14,833 nt of DNA, from positions 1 through 14,833 of the forward strand of contig JAITEY010000217.1 of the NCBI GenBank assembly GCA_031281815.1. The letters run 5' to 3'. This document shows positions 7,835 to 13,924 of this stretch, piece after piece. Each line of letters begins with the position of its first letter. The first letter of the stretch is position 1. The position numbers were made by a program, and so were the translations under genes. The notes beneath the pieces are model-generated. The model searched no databases, was not told the DNA's origin, and saw nothing but the letters and a program-made list of their open reading frames with translations. Source of the DNA: Desulfovibrio sp. (GTDB taxonomy: Bacteria > Desulfobacterota > Desulfovibrionia > Desulfovibrionales > Desulfovibrionaceae).

Positions 7835-8297
7835 CAGAGATTCCTTGACAGGCGGGATCGCCGTAGTCCGGGTTTTTTGCCGCCGCGTCAAGCAGGCCGT
7901 TTACAAAGACCCCGGACTTATCGTTGCCGTAGTGTTTGGACAGTTCCACGGCTTCATTGATCGCCACCTTGGGCGGAACTTCGGGATCGTTGCGTTGCAG
8001 TTCGAACAGGGCGATGCGCAGGATGGCCGTTTCCACCTTGCCCATCCGCTCAATGCGCCAGTTGCGGGCCAGGGCGTCCAGCGCCGCGTCAAGGCGGGCG
8101 CGGGCCTTCCAGATGCCCAGAACCAGTTCCCACGCGTAGCTGTTTTCGGGATCGAAGTCTTCGGGGCGACCCGGCGAGGTCAGAAAAGCGGCGAGCAACG
8201 CCGCCTCCGACCCGACAGGGGTAAAATCCATGCCGTACAGTACTTTGAAGGCAAACGCCCGCTCCGCCTTACGGTATTTTTTTTTGGCTCCCGTCAT
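7809..8297 (-). CDS. nusB: transcription antitermination protein NusB
   Basis: Small all-helical RNA-binding protein that pairs with NusE (S10) on boxA RNA in rRNA antitermination complexes. The protein has 162 residues. Family features seen: a basic N-terminus with AERAFAFKVLYGMDF, the central VETAILRIALFEL segment, and the conserved VAINEAVELSKHYGNDKSGVFVNGLLDAAAK block near the C-terminus. About 20 residues follow this block. The ATG at 8297 has only a weak GGA upstream, so translation may depend on ribH ending 26 nt before. The 3' end overlaps leuS by 26 nt. The ribH-nusB pairing is widespread in bacteria and supports the call. Confidence 0.94.
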   Translation of the reverse strand: MTGAKKKYRKAERAFAFKVLYGMDFTPVGSEAALLAAFLTSPGRPEDFDPENSYAWELVLGIWKARARLDAALDALARNWRIERMGKVETAILRIALFELQRNDPEVPPKVAINEAVELSKHYGNDKSGVFVNGLLDAAAKNPDYGDPACQGISDEVQSAGN

Positions 8298-8323
8298 ACT
8301 GTCGATATCCGTGCGGTGTTTTC

Positions 8324-8809
8324 TTATAGTTGTTCAAGCACGCGCACGGTTTCCAGCATGGCGGCGGCTGCGTCCGCGCCTTTATTGCCGGCTTTGGACC
8401 CGGCGCGTTCGACGGCCTGTTCCACGTTGTCCGTGGTCAGCAGGCCGAATCCCACAGGCACGCCGCTGTCCAGGGACACCTGCGCCAAGCCCTTTGTCGC
8501 TTCGGCAGCTACAAAGTCAAAATGCGGCGTCGCGCCGCGGATGACCGCGCCGAGGGCGACGATGCCGTCGTACTTGCCGCTCAGGGCCAGCTTGCGGCAC
8601 ACCAGCGGCAGTTCAAAAGCTCCCGGAACCCGCACCAGGGTTAAATTTTCCCGTTCAAGCCCGTGCCGCGTGAGATAGTCGATTGCCCCGCCTATGAGCC
8701 GTTCGACGATGATGTCGTTGAAACGGCCGGCCGCGACGGCGACGCGCAGGCCGCCGGCGGCGAGTTTGCCTTCAATGGTGCGTAGATGGGCTGTTTTTGC
8801 GTCGGCCAT
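8324..8809 (-). CDS. ribH: 6,7-dimethyl-8-ribityllumazine synthase
   Basis: Condenses the RibB four-carbon product with the RibD-derived pyrimidine to form lumazine, the substrate of riboflavin synthase. The enzyme family assembles as pentamers or icosahedral capsids. The protein has 161 residues, normal for the family. Visible motifs are GRFND (28-32), VPGAFELP (61-68), ALGAVIRGATPHFDFV with the catalytic His96 (B. subtilis H88 equivalent), PVGFGLLTTDN, and the basic, alanine-rich AGSKAGNKGADAA C-terminal helix. The ATG at 8809 has GGGAG six bases upstream. This site and the first 13 codons lie inside the ribBA tail frame. TAA stop; 26 nt then lead to nusB. Confidence 0.96.
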   Translation of the reverse strand: MADAKTAHLRTIEGKLAAGGLRVAVAAGRFNDIIVERLIGGAIDYLTRHGLERENLTLVRVPGAFELPLVCRKLALSGKYDGIVALGAVIRGATPHFDFVAAEATKGLAQVSLDSGVPVGFGLLTTDNVEQAVERAGSKAGNKGADAAAAMLETVRVLEQL

Positions 8810-10151
8810 GCTGTCTCCCTTCGCCGGTGGGCTGCTCGGGCAAGGATGTGTCCCGGTTTTGCACGGGGCAGCCCGATAGATGTATCAATGTCGGTGTGTC
8901 TCCGGTTGTATCCCCGGGGGTTCTGTTCTCGCCGCAATCAACGTGTCCGTCAAGCCGTAAAAGGTGCCCCATTTTTTCCTTTTTGGTGCGCAGGTAGTCG
9001 TGATTGAACGCGCAGGCTTCCAACTCCAGCGGAACGCGTTCCGTGACTTCCAGACCGTAGCCTTCCAAGCCGACGATTTTTTTCGGGTTGTTGGTCATCA
9101 GCCGCATTTTGCGGATGCCGAGATCCACGAGGATCTGCGCGCCGATGCCGTAATCGCGCAAATCCGCCTGGAAACCCAGCGCGCGGTTGGCTTCCACAGT
9201 ATCCTGCCCTTTGTCCTGCAGGGCATAGGCCCTCAACTTGTTGGCCAATCCTATGCCGCGGCCCTCCTGGCGCATATAGAGGACGACGCCGCAGCCTTCC
9301 TGTTCAATGCGCGTCAGGGCCGCCGCAATCTGGCCGCCGCAGTCGCAACGCAGGGAACCCAGCACATCGCCTGTCAGGCATTCGCTGTGTACCCGCACCA
9401 GGGTTGCTTCGCTGCTGCTCGGTGTGCCCTTGACAACTGCTACATGCGTGTCTTCGTGCAATTCGTTTTGATAGGCGATGATGACGAATTCCCCGTACAT
9501 GGTGGGCAGTTTGGCTTCGGCAATGCGTTTCACGGAAAGAATGCCCCGCTGCATGCGGTAACGGATGAGGTCCTTGATGGTTGCTATCTTGAGACCGTGT
9601 TTTTCTGCAAAGACCGTAAGATCGGGCATTCTGGCCATGTGTCCGTCATCTTTCAATACTTCGCAGATGACCGCGGCGGGTTTGAGTCCGGCCAGAGAGG
9701 CGAGATCCACGCCGCCCTCGGTCTGTCCGGCCCGAACCAGGACGCCGCCCTTTTTGGCGCGCAACGGGAAAATATGTCCGGGAACAACGATATCTTCGGG
9801 CTCGGCGTCGTCGGCAACGGCCGTCCGGATTGTCGTCGCGCGGTCATAGGCGGAAATGCCCGTGGTCACGCCATGGCGGGCTTCTATGGAAACGGTGAAA
9901 TTGGTACCGAAACCGGCTTCATTGTGTTGGGTCATGAGCGGCAGGCGCAGCTTGTCGCACATCTCCGGGGACATGGGAAGGCAAATAAGCCCGCGCGCAT
10001 GCGTGGCCATGAAGTTGATGATTTCCGGGGTGCAGAACTCGGCGGCAACGGTGATGTCGCCTTCGTTTTCGCGGTCTTCATCGTCCACCAGGATAATCAT
10101 GCGGCCCCGGCGGATTTCTTCTATGGCCTGCTCGGCCGTGCATAAAGGCAT
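8772..10151 (-). CDS. ribBA: bifunctional 3,4-dihydroxy-2-butanone-4-phosphate synthase / GTP cyclohydrolase II, with C-terminal tail
   Basis: Makes both riboflavin precursors: the four-carbon unit from ribulose 5-phosphate (RibB half) and the pyrimidine from GTP (RibA half). RibB occupies about 1-200, with the metal-binding DDEDRENEGD loop (23-32), RHGVTTGISAYDR (92-104), GHIFPLRA and GQTEGGVDLA. RibA occupies about 205-400, with zinc ligands Cys258, Cys269 and Cys271 (spacing as in E. coli C54/C65/C67), YMRQEGRGIGL and LMTNNPKK. Start: the ATG at 10151 has GGGAG at eight bases; an upstream TTG overlapping the ribE stop is disfavoured. The conserved protein ends near residue 401 (GHLLRLD), but the frame stays open for 58 more residues that I do not recognise, rich in Gly, Thr, Pro and His, running 38 nt into ribH. 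Confidence 0.95.
   Translation of the reverse strand: MPLCTAEQAIEEIRRGRMIILVDDEDRENEGDITVAAEFCTPEIINFMATHARGLICLPMSPEMCDKLRLPLMTQHNEAGFGTNFTVSIEARHGVTTGISAYDRATTIRTAVADDAEPEDIVVPGHIFPLRAKKGGVLVRAGQTEGGVDLASLAGLKPAAVICEVLKDDGHMARMPDLTVFAEKHGLKIATIKDLIRYRMQRGILSVKRIAEAKLPTMYGEFVIIAYQNELHEDTHVAVVKGTPSSSEATLVRVHSECLTGDVLGSLRCDCGGQIAAALTRIEQEGCGVVLYMRQEGRGIGLANKLRAYALQDKGQDTVEANRALGFQADLRDYGIGAQILVDLGIRKMRLMTNNPKKIVGLEGYGLEVTERVPLELEACAFNHDYLRTKKEKMGHLLRLDGHVDCGENRTPGDTTGDTPTLIHLSGCPVQNRDTSLPEQPTGEGRQHGRRKNSPSTHH
8829..8874 (-). other. inverted repeat just upstream of the ribH start
   Basis: GGGCTGC at 8829-8835 and GCAGCCC at 8868-8874 can pair perfectly over 7 bp with a 32-base loop. Within the loop, shorter CCCG/CGGG pairing is possible. 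The element lies 20 bases before the ribH ATG, inside the reading frame of the ribBA tail and just outside the ribH ribosome binding site. It lacks a T-run, so it is not a typical intrinsic terminator. A role in ribH translation or mRNA stability is only a possibility. Confidence 0.3.
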
Positions 10152-10171
10152 GACATTCTCCCTTTGCGGCG

Positions 10172-10813
10172 TCAAAATCCGTTATCGCGCAACAAATCCA
10201 GACTCAGGCTGCCGCTGTTTCCGGCCGACCGGCCCAATATGCGCTCTACGTATTTGCCCAACATATCCGTTTCAAAGTTGACCCGTCGGCCTTTTTTCCA
10301 AAAGCCGACAGTGGTTGCAGCCAAGGTTTCCGGTATAACGTTGACTTCAAGAAAACCCTGCCCGCACGTATTGACCGTAAGGCTTACTCCGTCAATGGCT
10401 ACGGAGCCTTTGGGGATGACCAGGGAGGAAAATTCTTTGGGGAAGCGGACCCGTATGCGCGTGGAAGACCCCACGGGTTGTACTGTTTCCACCACGGCCA
10501 CGGCGTCCGAGTGCGCGCTTACCAGGTGACCGCCCAGGCGGTCTCCAAGGGCCAGCGCCCGTTCAAGGTTTACTTTGTCGCCTTTGCGCAGTTCGCCGAG
10601 GTTGCTTGCGCGCAGCGTTTCCTGCGAAGCATAGGCCGTGAAAAAATCCCTGCCGAAGGTCTCAACCGACAGGCAGACGCCGTTGACGGCTATGCTTTCG
10701 CCTTTTTTCCAGTCATCGACCGGGAAAAGAGGACGAACGGTAAAGCGCGCTTCACCGGCGCCGGAAACAATGTCGGCCGTTTCGCCCATGCCTGTAACCA
10801 ACCCGGTAAACAT
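10172..10813 (-). CDS. ribE: riboflavin synthase (alpha subunit)
   Basis: Dismutates two 6,7-dimethyl-8-ribityllumazine molecules to riboflavin and the RibD-product-derived pyrimidine. The protein has 213 residues with the two tandem lumazine-binding beta-barrels (about 1-97 and 98-195). It starts with the canonical MFTGLV and has NGVCLSV in barrel 1 and IDGVSLTV in barrel 2. Residues aligning with E. coli S41, H102 and D143 are Ser40, His101 and Asp141. The usual GGH(x)xSGH stretch reads GGHLVSAHSDAVA, with Ala in place of Gly beside the histidine. The ATG at 10813 is preceded by AAGG at nine bases and by AGGGG closer in. The protein sits between ribD and ribBA with gaps of 82 and 20 nt. The identification is firm. 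Confidence 0.96.
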   Translation of the reverse strand: MFTGLVTGMGETADIVSGAGEARFTVRPLFPVDDWKKGESIAVNGVCLSVETFGRDFFTAYASQETLRASNLGELRKGDKVNLERALALGDRLGGHLVSAHSDAVAVVETVQPVGSSTRIRVRFPKEFSSLVIPKGSVAIDGVSLTVNTCGQGFLEVNVIPETLAATTVGFWKKGRRVNFETDMLGKYVERILGRSAGNSGSLSLDLLRDNGF

Positions 10814-10966
10814 CAGCCCCTGCCTTCGTCCCTCACATTGTGCAGCCGTACGTCACGCAATGCCGCCGTCACATCCGCGGCCGACCCGGCAAACATCAAC
10901 CGCCGACTTCGTCTTTTGCGTCGTGTCGCCGTGTGGGGCGCAGGGCCATCATCACATCGCTTCCGC
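10801..10966. repeat. degenerate 83-bp tandem duplication across the ribD-ribE junction
   Basis: Bases 10801-10830 and 10884-10913 match at 25 of 30 positions with a constant offset of 83. Similarity continues more weakly rightward (about 27 of the next 45), ending in a shared TCACATC at 10869-10875 and 10952-10958. The two units are therefore directly adjacent. The right unit encodes the last ~20 residues of RibD, its TGA stop and the start of a vestigial ribE-like ATG (ATGTTTGCCGGG). The left unit encodes a diverged version of the same tail, a TGA and the real ribE start (ATGTTTACCGGG). Translations of the two tails agree at about 10 of 20 positions. Inference: ribD and ribE were once joined by a TGATG overlap, and the junction was duplicated. 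Confidence 0.8.
10813..10896 (-). pseudogene. orphan copy of the RibD C-terminus; 27-residue ORF between ribD and ribE
   Basis: An 84-base reading frame begins at an ATG that overlaps the ribD stop codon (TGATG) and ends in a TGA that overlaps the ribE start codon (TGATG). It begins MFAGSAADVTAALRD and ends RDEGRG. From residue 8 it aligns without gaps to the end of RibD (DVxxALR, R, H, DE, G shared), so it is a degenerate duplicate. It has no clear ribosome binding site of its own: the AAGG before ribE reads AAGT in this copy. It could still be translated by re-initiation and carry ribosomes from ribD to ribE. Whether any peptide accumulates is unknown. Confidence 0.4.
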
Positions 10967-12098
10967 AACGGGCGGTGTCGGTTATGCGCAGTTGCAGGGC
11001 TTGGTCGATGTGCATCGGGGCACGCCCGTCGAAGATGGGCACGGCTTCGTTGTCGCCCAAAATTTTAGGGGCCAGATGCAACAGGAACTCGCGGGCCAGC
11101 CCCTTGTCCAACAAGGACAGCCCCAGGCATCCCCCGCCTTCGCAAAGCACATAGCCGCAGTCCATATCTCTGCGCAGGCCGGCCAGCCCCTCCCTGATAT
11201 CCAATTCCGCCCGCATGCCGCGGCCGCGCAACGCCGGTCCGGCCTTGGAAGGCAACCCGATCACGCGCACGCCGCGGCGGCGCAGGGCTTCGGCTTTGGT
11301 GCCGGCTGCGGCTGCGGCTGTGGTCCACACGATGGTGTTTGTCGCTCTGTGTTGAATAAGATGCATGTTTTGCCCGGCGTCCGGCAGGCGCGAGGTGGCG
11401 ACTACAGCCAGAGGTTGCGCCTCTTCCCCGGCTTCGGGCCGGCGGGAGTCGCCGAGCCGGCAGGTCAGTTCGGGGTTGTCCAGGTAAAAGGTGTTGCCGC
11501 CGACCAAGACGGCCTGCATGTGACGCCTGAGCAGATGCGTCGCCGCGCGCGACTCCGGCGAGCTTATCCACCGGGAATGCCCGGTGCGCGCGGCAATGCG
11601 TCCATCCAGGGTCCCGGCCAGCTTCAGCAGGACATAGGGCAGGTCCGTGGTCTGCCAGGTGATAAAATCATCAATAAGATCAAGGCATTCTTGCTCAGCA
11701 ATGCCGACTTCGACGGACAGTCCCCGGGCACGCAGGAATTCCGCTCCTCCCGAGGCTTCCGGGTTGGGGTCGAGTGTTCCTATGATCAACCTTTTTATCC
11801 CGGCTGCCGAAATCGCATCGGTGCAGGGCGGAGTTCTGCCCTGATGCCGGCACGGTTCCATGGTGACCAGCATGGTACACTCCGCGGGGTTGACGCCTTT
11901 CCGGGCGGCGTCTTCCAGGACTTCGACTTCCGCATGCGGGAAGCCCGCGCCTTTATGGACGCCGTGCGCCGCTGCTATGCCGTCCTTGACCAGCAAAGCC
12001 CCCACGCAGGGATTGGGCCTGGTCCGGAATTTATATTCCAGCGCCAGTTCGACGGCCTGCAACATCAGCGTGCGGTAGGGGTGATCGGCATGCGGCAT
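10896..12098 (-). CDS. ribD: bifunctional riboflavin biosynthesis deaminase/reductase RibD
   Basis: Catalyses two successive steps from the GTP cyclohydrolase II product: deamination of the pyrimidine ring, then NADPH-dependent reduction of the ribosyl side chain. The protein has 400 residues. The N-terminal deaminase domain (about 5-150) carries zinc ligands His55-Ala-Glu57 (PHAEV) and Cys83/Cys92 (EPCRHQGRTPPC). The reductase domain begins near 155 with the KLAGTLDGR motif and WISSPESR. An alanine-rich loop near residue 275 is encoded by three copies of a GGCTGC-type hexamer (plus strand 11304-11321). The ATG at 12098 has GGAG six bases upstream and lies inside the dCMP deaminase gene (34-nt overlap), suggesting translational coupling. 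The 3' end is part of an 83-bp tandem duplication, and its TGA overlaps a second ATG (TGATG). Confidence 0.96.
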   Translation of the reverse strand: MPHADHPYRTLMLQAVELALEYKFRTRPNPCVGALLVKDGIAAAHGVHKGAGFPHAEVEVLEDAARKGVNPAECTMLVTMEPCRHQGRTPPCTDAISAAGIKRLIIGTLDPNPEASGGAEFLRARGLSVEVGIAEQECLDLIDDFITWQTTDLPYVLLKLAGTLDGRIAARTGHSRWISSPESRAATHLLRRHMQAVLVGGNTFYLDNPELTCRLGDSRRPEAGEEAQPLAVVATSRLPDAGQNMHLIQHRATNTIVWTTAAAAAGTKAEALRRRGVRVIGLPSKAGPALRGRGMRAELDIREGLAGLRRDMDCGYVLCEGGGCLGLSLLDKGLAREFLLHLAPKILGDNEAVPIFDGRAPMHIDQALQLRITDTARCGSDVMMALRPTRRHDAKDEVGG

Positions 12099-12556
12099 GG
12101 AGGCTCCGGTGTCGGTTCCAGTTTGGTCAGGGGAATTCCGGCTTCCGCGAAAAAGTTTTCGGACAGGGGGTCGGGATAAGCCTGCGCGAAATATACGGCC
12201 GACACCCCGCAGTTTATGAGCATTTTGGCGCAGATCACACAGGGCTGATGGGTACAGTAAATCACAGAGTGCTCAAGTTGCACGCCGTGCACGGCAGCCT
12301 GGATAATGACGTTTTGCTCGGCATGCAGCCCTCTGCACAGTTCGTGTCTCTGTCCGGAAAGTACGCCTTGCATCTCACGTTTGCAGCCGAGTTCCAGACA
12401 ATCGGCCATGTTGCGCGGCGCCCCGTTGTATCCGGTGGCCAGAATGTGCTTTTCCTTGACGGCTACAGCGCCTACTTTTCTGCGCAGGCAGGTGGACCGC
12501 TCGGAGACCAGCCGGGCGATGTTCATAAAGTAATCCGGCCAGGGGAGTCGCGACAT
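12065..12556 (-). CDS. dCMP deaminase (zinc-dependent, ComEB-like)
   Basis: Predicted to deaminate dCMP to dUMP, the thymidylate synthase substrate. The protein has 163 residues with the cytidine/deoxycytidylate deaminase fold. The catalytic zinc signature is complete: His78-Ala-Glu80 (GLHAEQN) and Cys106/Cys109 in QPCVICAK. Further Cys/His residues (C53, C59, H71, C74) lie between, as expected in dCMP deaminases with a second, structural zinc; that second site is inferred. The start is uncertain. The ATG at 12556 puts the LPWPDYFMNIA segment at the family N-terminus, but its ribosome binding site is weak; an upstream TTG lies inside glyA and looks unlikely. The last 11 codons overlap ribD in another frame. 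ComEB/tadA-like paralogues share the motif, but the length and the NGAP segment suit dCMP deaminase. The enzyme links to the folate chemistry of glyA next door. Confidence 0.88.
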   Translation of the reverse strand: MSRLPWPDYFMNIARLVSERSTCLRRKVGAVAVKEKHILATGYNGAPRNMADCLELGCKREMQGVLSGQRHELCRGLHAEQNVIIQAAVHGVQLEHSVIYCTHQPCVICAKMLINCGVSAVYFAQAYPDPLSENFFAEAGIPLTKLEPTPEPPCRMPITPTAR

Positions 12557-12599
12557 GGAGAGCGTGGACCTGTGATCTGCAATCGGCACACCGGCGCCG

Positions 12600-13838
12600 T
12601 TACCAGGCAAAGAGGGGGAAGTCGCCCGCGAATTTTTCGACCTCCCGGCCTATGGCCGCCAAGCGGCTTGCGTTGGACGCGGACGCGACGACTTCCGCAA
12701 TCCAGGCCGCGATTTTACGCATGTCCGCCTCATTCATGCCGCGCGTCGTCAGTGCCGGGGTACCCAGACGTATCCCGGATGTAATAAACGGTGAACGGGT
12801 TTCAAAAGGCACCGTGTTCTTGTTGACCGTGATGCCCGCGGCATCCAGGGCTTGTTCGGCGTCTTTGCCCGTGATGTTTTTATTGCTCAGGTCAATCAGC
12901 AACAGGTGGTTGTCCGTGCCCCCGGACACCAGAGTAAAGCCGGCGGCGTCCAGTTCAGCGGCAAGCGCGGCCGCATTTGCCAGCACGTTTTCCTGATAGC
13001 GCTTAAATTCCGGTTTGAGAGCTTCGCCGAAGGAGACGGCTTTGGCGGCAATAACATGGATGAGGGGGCCGCCCTGAATGCCGGGAAAAATTTTGCTGTT
13101 CAAGGTTTTGCCCAACGCTTCGTCGGCCAGTATCATGCCGCCGCGCGGCCCGCGCAGGGTTTTGTGCGTGGTGGTGGTGACCACTTGCGCGCAGCCTACG
13201 GGCGTCGGGTGCAGGCCCGCAGCCGCCAGCCCGGCTATGTGGGCCATGTCCGCCATGAGTACGGCGCCGGCTTCGTCGGCTATGGCGCGGAAACGGCGGA
13301 AATCCAGCGTGCGCGGGTATGCGCTGGCTCCGGCCACGATAAGTGACGGGCGGTGTTTCAGGGCCAGAGCGCGCAGTTCATCGTAATCTATACGCCCTGT
13401 TTCCCTGTTCACGCCGTATGCCGTGAATTTGTACAGCAGGCCGGAAAAGTTCACCGGACTGCCGTGAGTCAGGTGTCCTCCGTGGGTGAGGTCCATGCCC
13501 AGGATGGTCGCGCCCGGGTCCACCGTCGCCATGTAGCCTGCCATGTTGGCCTGACTGCCTGAGTGCGGCTGCACATTGACATAGTCCGCGCCGAAAAGTC
13601 GTTTTGCTCGTTCTACAGCAAGATTTTCCGCGATATCCGCGTATTCGCAGCCGCCGTAATAGCGTTTGCCGGGGTAGCCTTCCGCGTATTTGTGCGTGAA
13701 AATGCTGCCTTGGGCTTCGCGCACGGCCTGGGAAACAAAATTTTCGGACGCGATGAGTTCCAGCCGGGTGAGTTGGCGGCGGGTTTCCAGGTAAATCGCT
13801 TCGGCAACAGCCGGGTCGCGGAGCAAAAGTTCGTCCAT
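12600..13838 (-). CDS. glyA: serine hydroxymethyltransferase
   Basis: PLP enzyme of the cytosol that interconverts serine and glycine with tetrahydrofolate, feeding one-carbon units to purine, thymidylate and methionine synthesis. The protein has 412 residues, the usual length. Visible landmarks are the LIASEN motif (28-33), the THGGHLTHG loop near 118-126, Asp197 and His200 in ADMAH (cofactor ring contacts, E. coli D200/H203), and the PLP lysine Lys226 in TTTTHKTLRGPR. The ATG at 13838 is chosen because AAGGA stands seven bases before it and the protein then begins at the family position. An in-frame TTG 21 bases upstream is less likely because that site would fall inside its coding part. 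The TAA stop is 43 nt before the dCMP deaminase start. Confidence 0.97.
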   Translation of the reverse strand: MDELLLRDPAVAEAIYLETRRQLTRLELIASENFVSQAVREAQGSIFTHKYAEGYPGKRYYGGCEYADIAENLAVERAKRLFGADYVNVQPHSGSQANMAGYMATVDPGATILGMDLTHGGHLTHGSPVNFSGLLYKFTAYGVNRETGRIDYDELRALALKHRPSLIVAGASAYPRTLDFRRFRAIADEAGAVLMADMAHIAGLAAAGLHPTPVGCAQVVTTTTHKTLRGPRGGMILADEALGKTLNSKIFPGIQGGPLIHVIAAKAVSFGEALKPEFKRYQENVLANAAALAAELDAAGFTLVSGGTDNHLLLIDLSNKNITGKDAEQALDAAGITVNKNTVPFETRSPFITSGIRLGTPALTTRGMNEADMRKIAAWIAEVVASASNASRLAAIGREVEKFAGDFPLFAW

Positions 13839-13874
13839 GAAATGTTCCTTGTGCGGCAACGCCGTGCAGCCTCC

Positions 13875-13924
13875 GCACAGGATGTCTGCACAGGATGTCT
13901 GCTTCGGGCGCGGCTGCGGGCGCG
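13875..13924. repeat. two back-to-back short tandem duplications filling the spacer after fabF
   Basis: Directly after the fabF stop codon, 50 bases consist of two adjacent tandem repeats. A 13-base unit, GCACAGGATGTCT on the plus strand, occurs twice without mismatch (13875-13887 and 13888-13900). It abuts a 12-base unit present twice with one mismatch: GCTTCGGGCGCG at 13901-13912 and GCTGCGGGCGCG at 13913-13924. The remaining 36 bases up to glyA hold its ribosome binding site. No terminator hairpin with a T-run was seen, so fabF and glyA may be co-transcribed. The pattern looks like replication slippage. Confidence 0.85.

Noticed and set aside
7835..7891. Upstream start for leuS adding 19 residues
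   Set aside because: The added stretch lies within nusB and has no family similarity, while the ATG at 7834 has a good ribosome binding site and a canonical N-terminus.
12065..12098. Frameshift explaining the dCMP deaminase/ribD overlap
   Set aside because: Both proteins are complete with all motifs and ribD has its own ribosome binding site, so the overlap is a normal compact junction.
10638..12179. Long plus-strand open frame (513 codons) opposite ribD and ribE, and similar ones at 8964-10145 and 3449-4642
   Set aside because: They lie antisense to genes with complete catalytic motifs, show no recognisable family, and are expected shadows of GC-rich coding DNA.
12099..12610. FMN riboswitch upstream of ribD
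   Set aside because: The sequence before ribD is dCMP deaminase coding sequence, and I could not find the conserved RFN-element blocks there or before ribBA or ribH.
13839..13859. Upstream TTG start for glyA adding seven residues
   Set aside because: The AAGGA just before the ATG at 13838 would be coding, and the family N-terminus aligns with that ATG.
13875..13924. CRISPR-like or attachment-site repeat
   Set aside because: The units are directly adjacent without spacers, only two copies each, and there are no cas, integrase or phage genes nearby.
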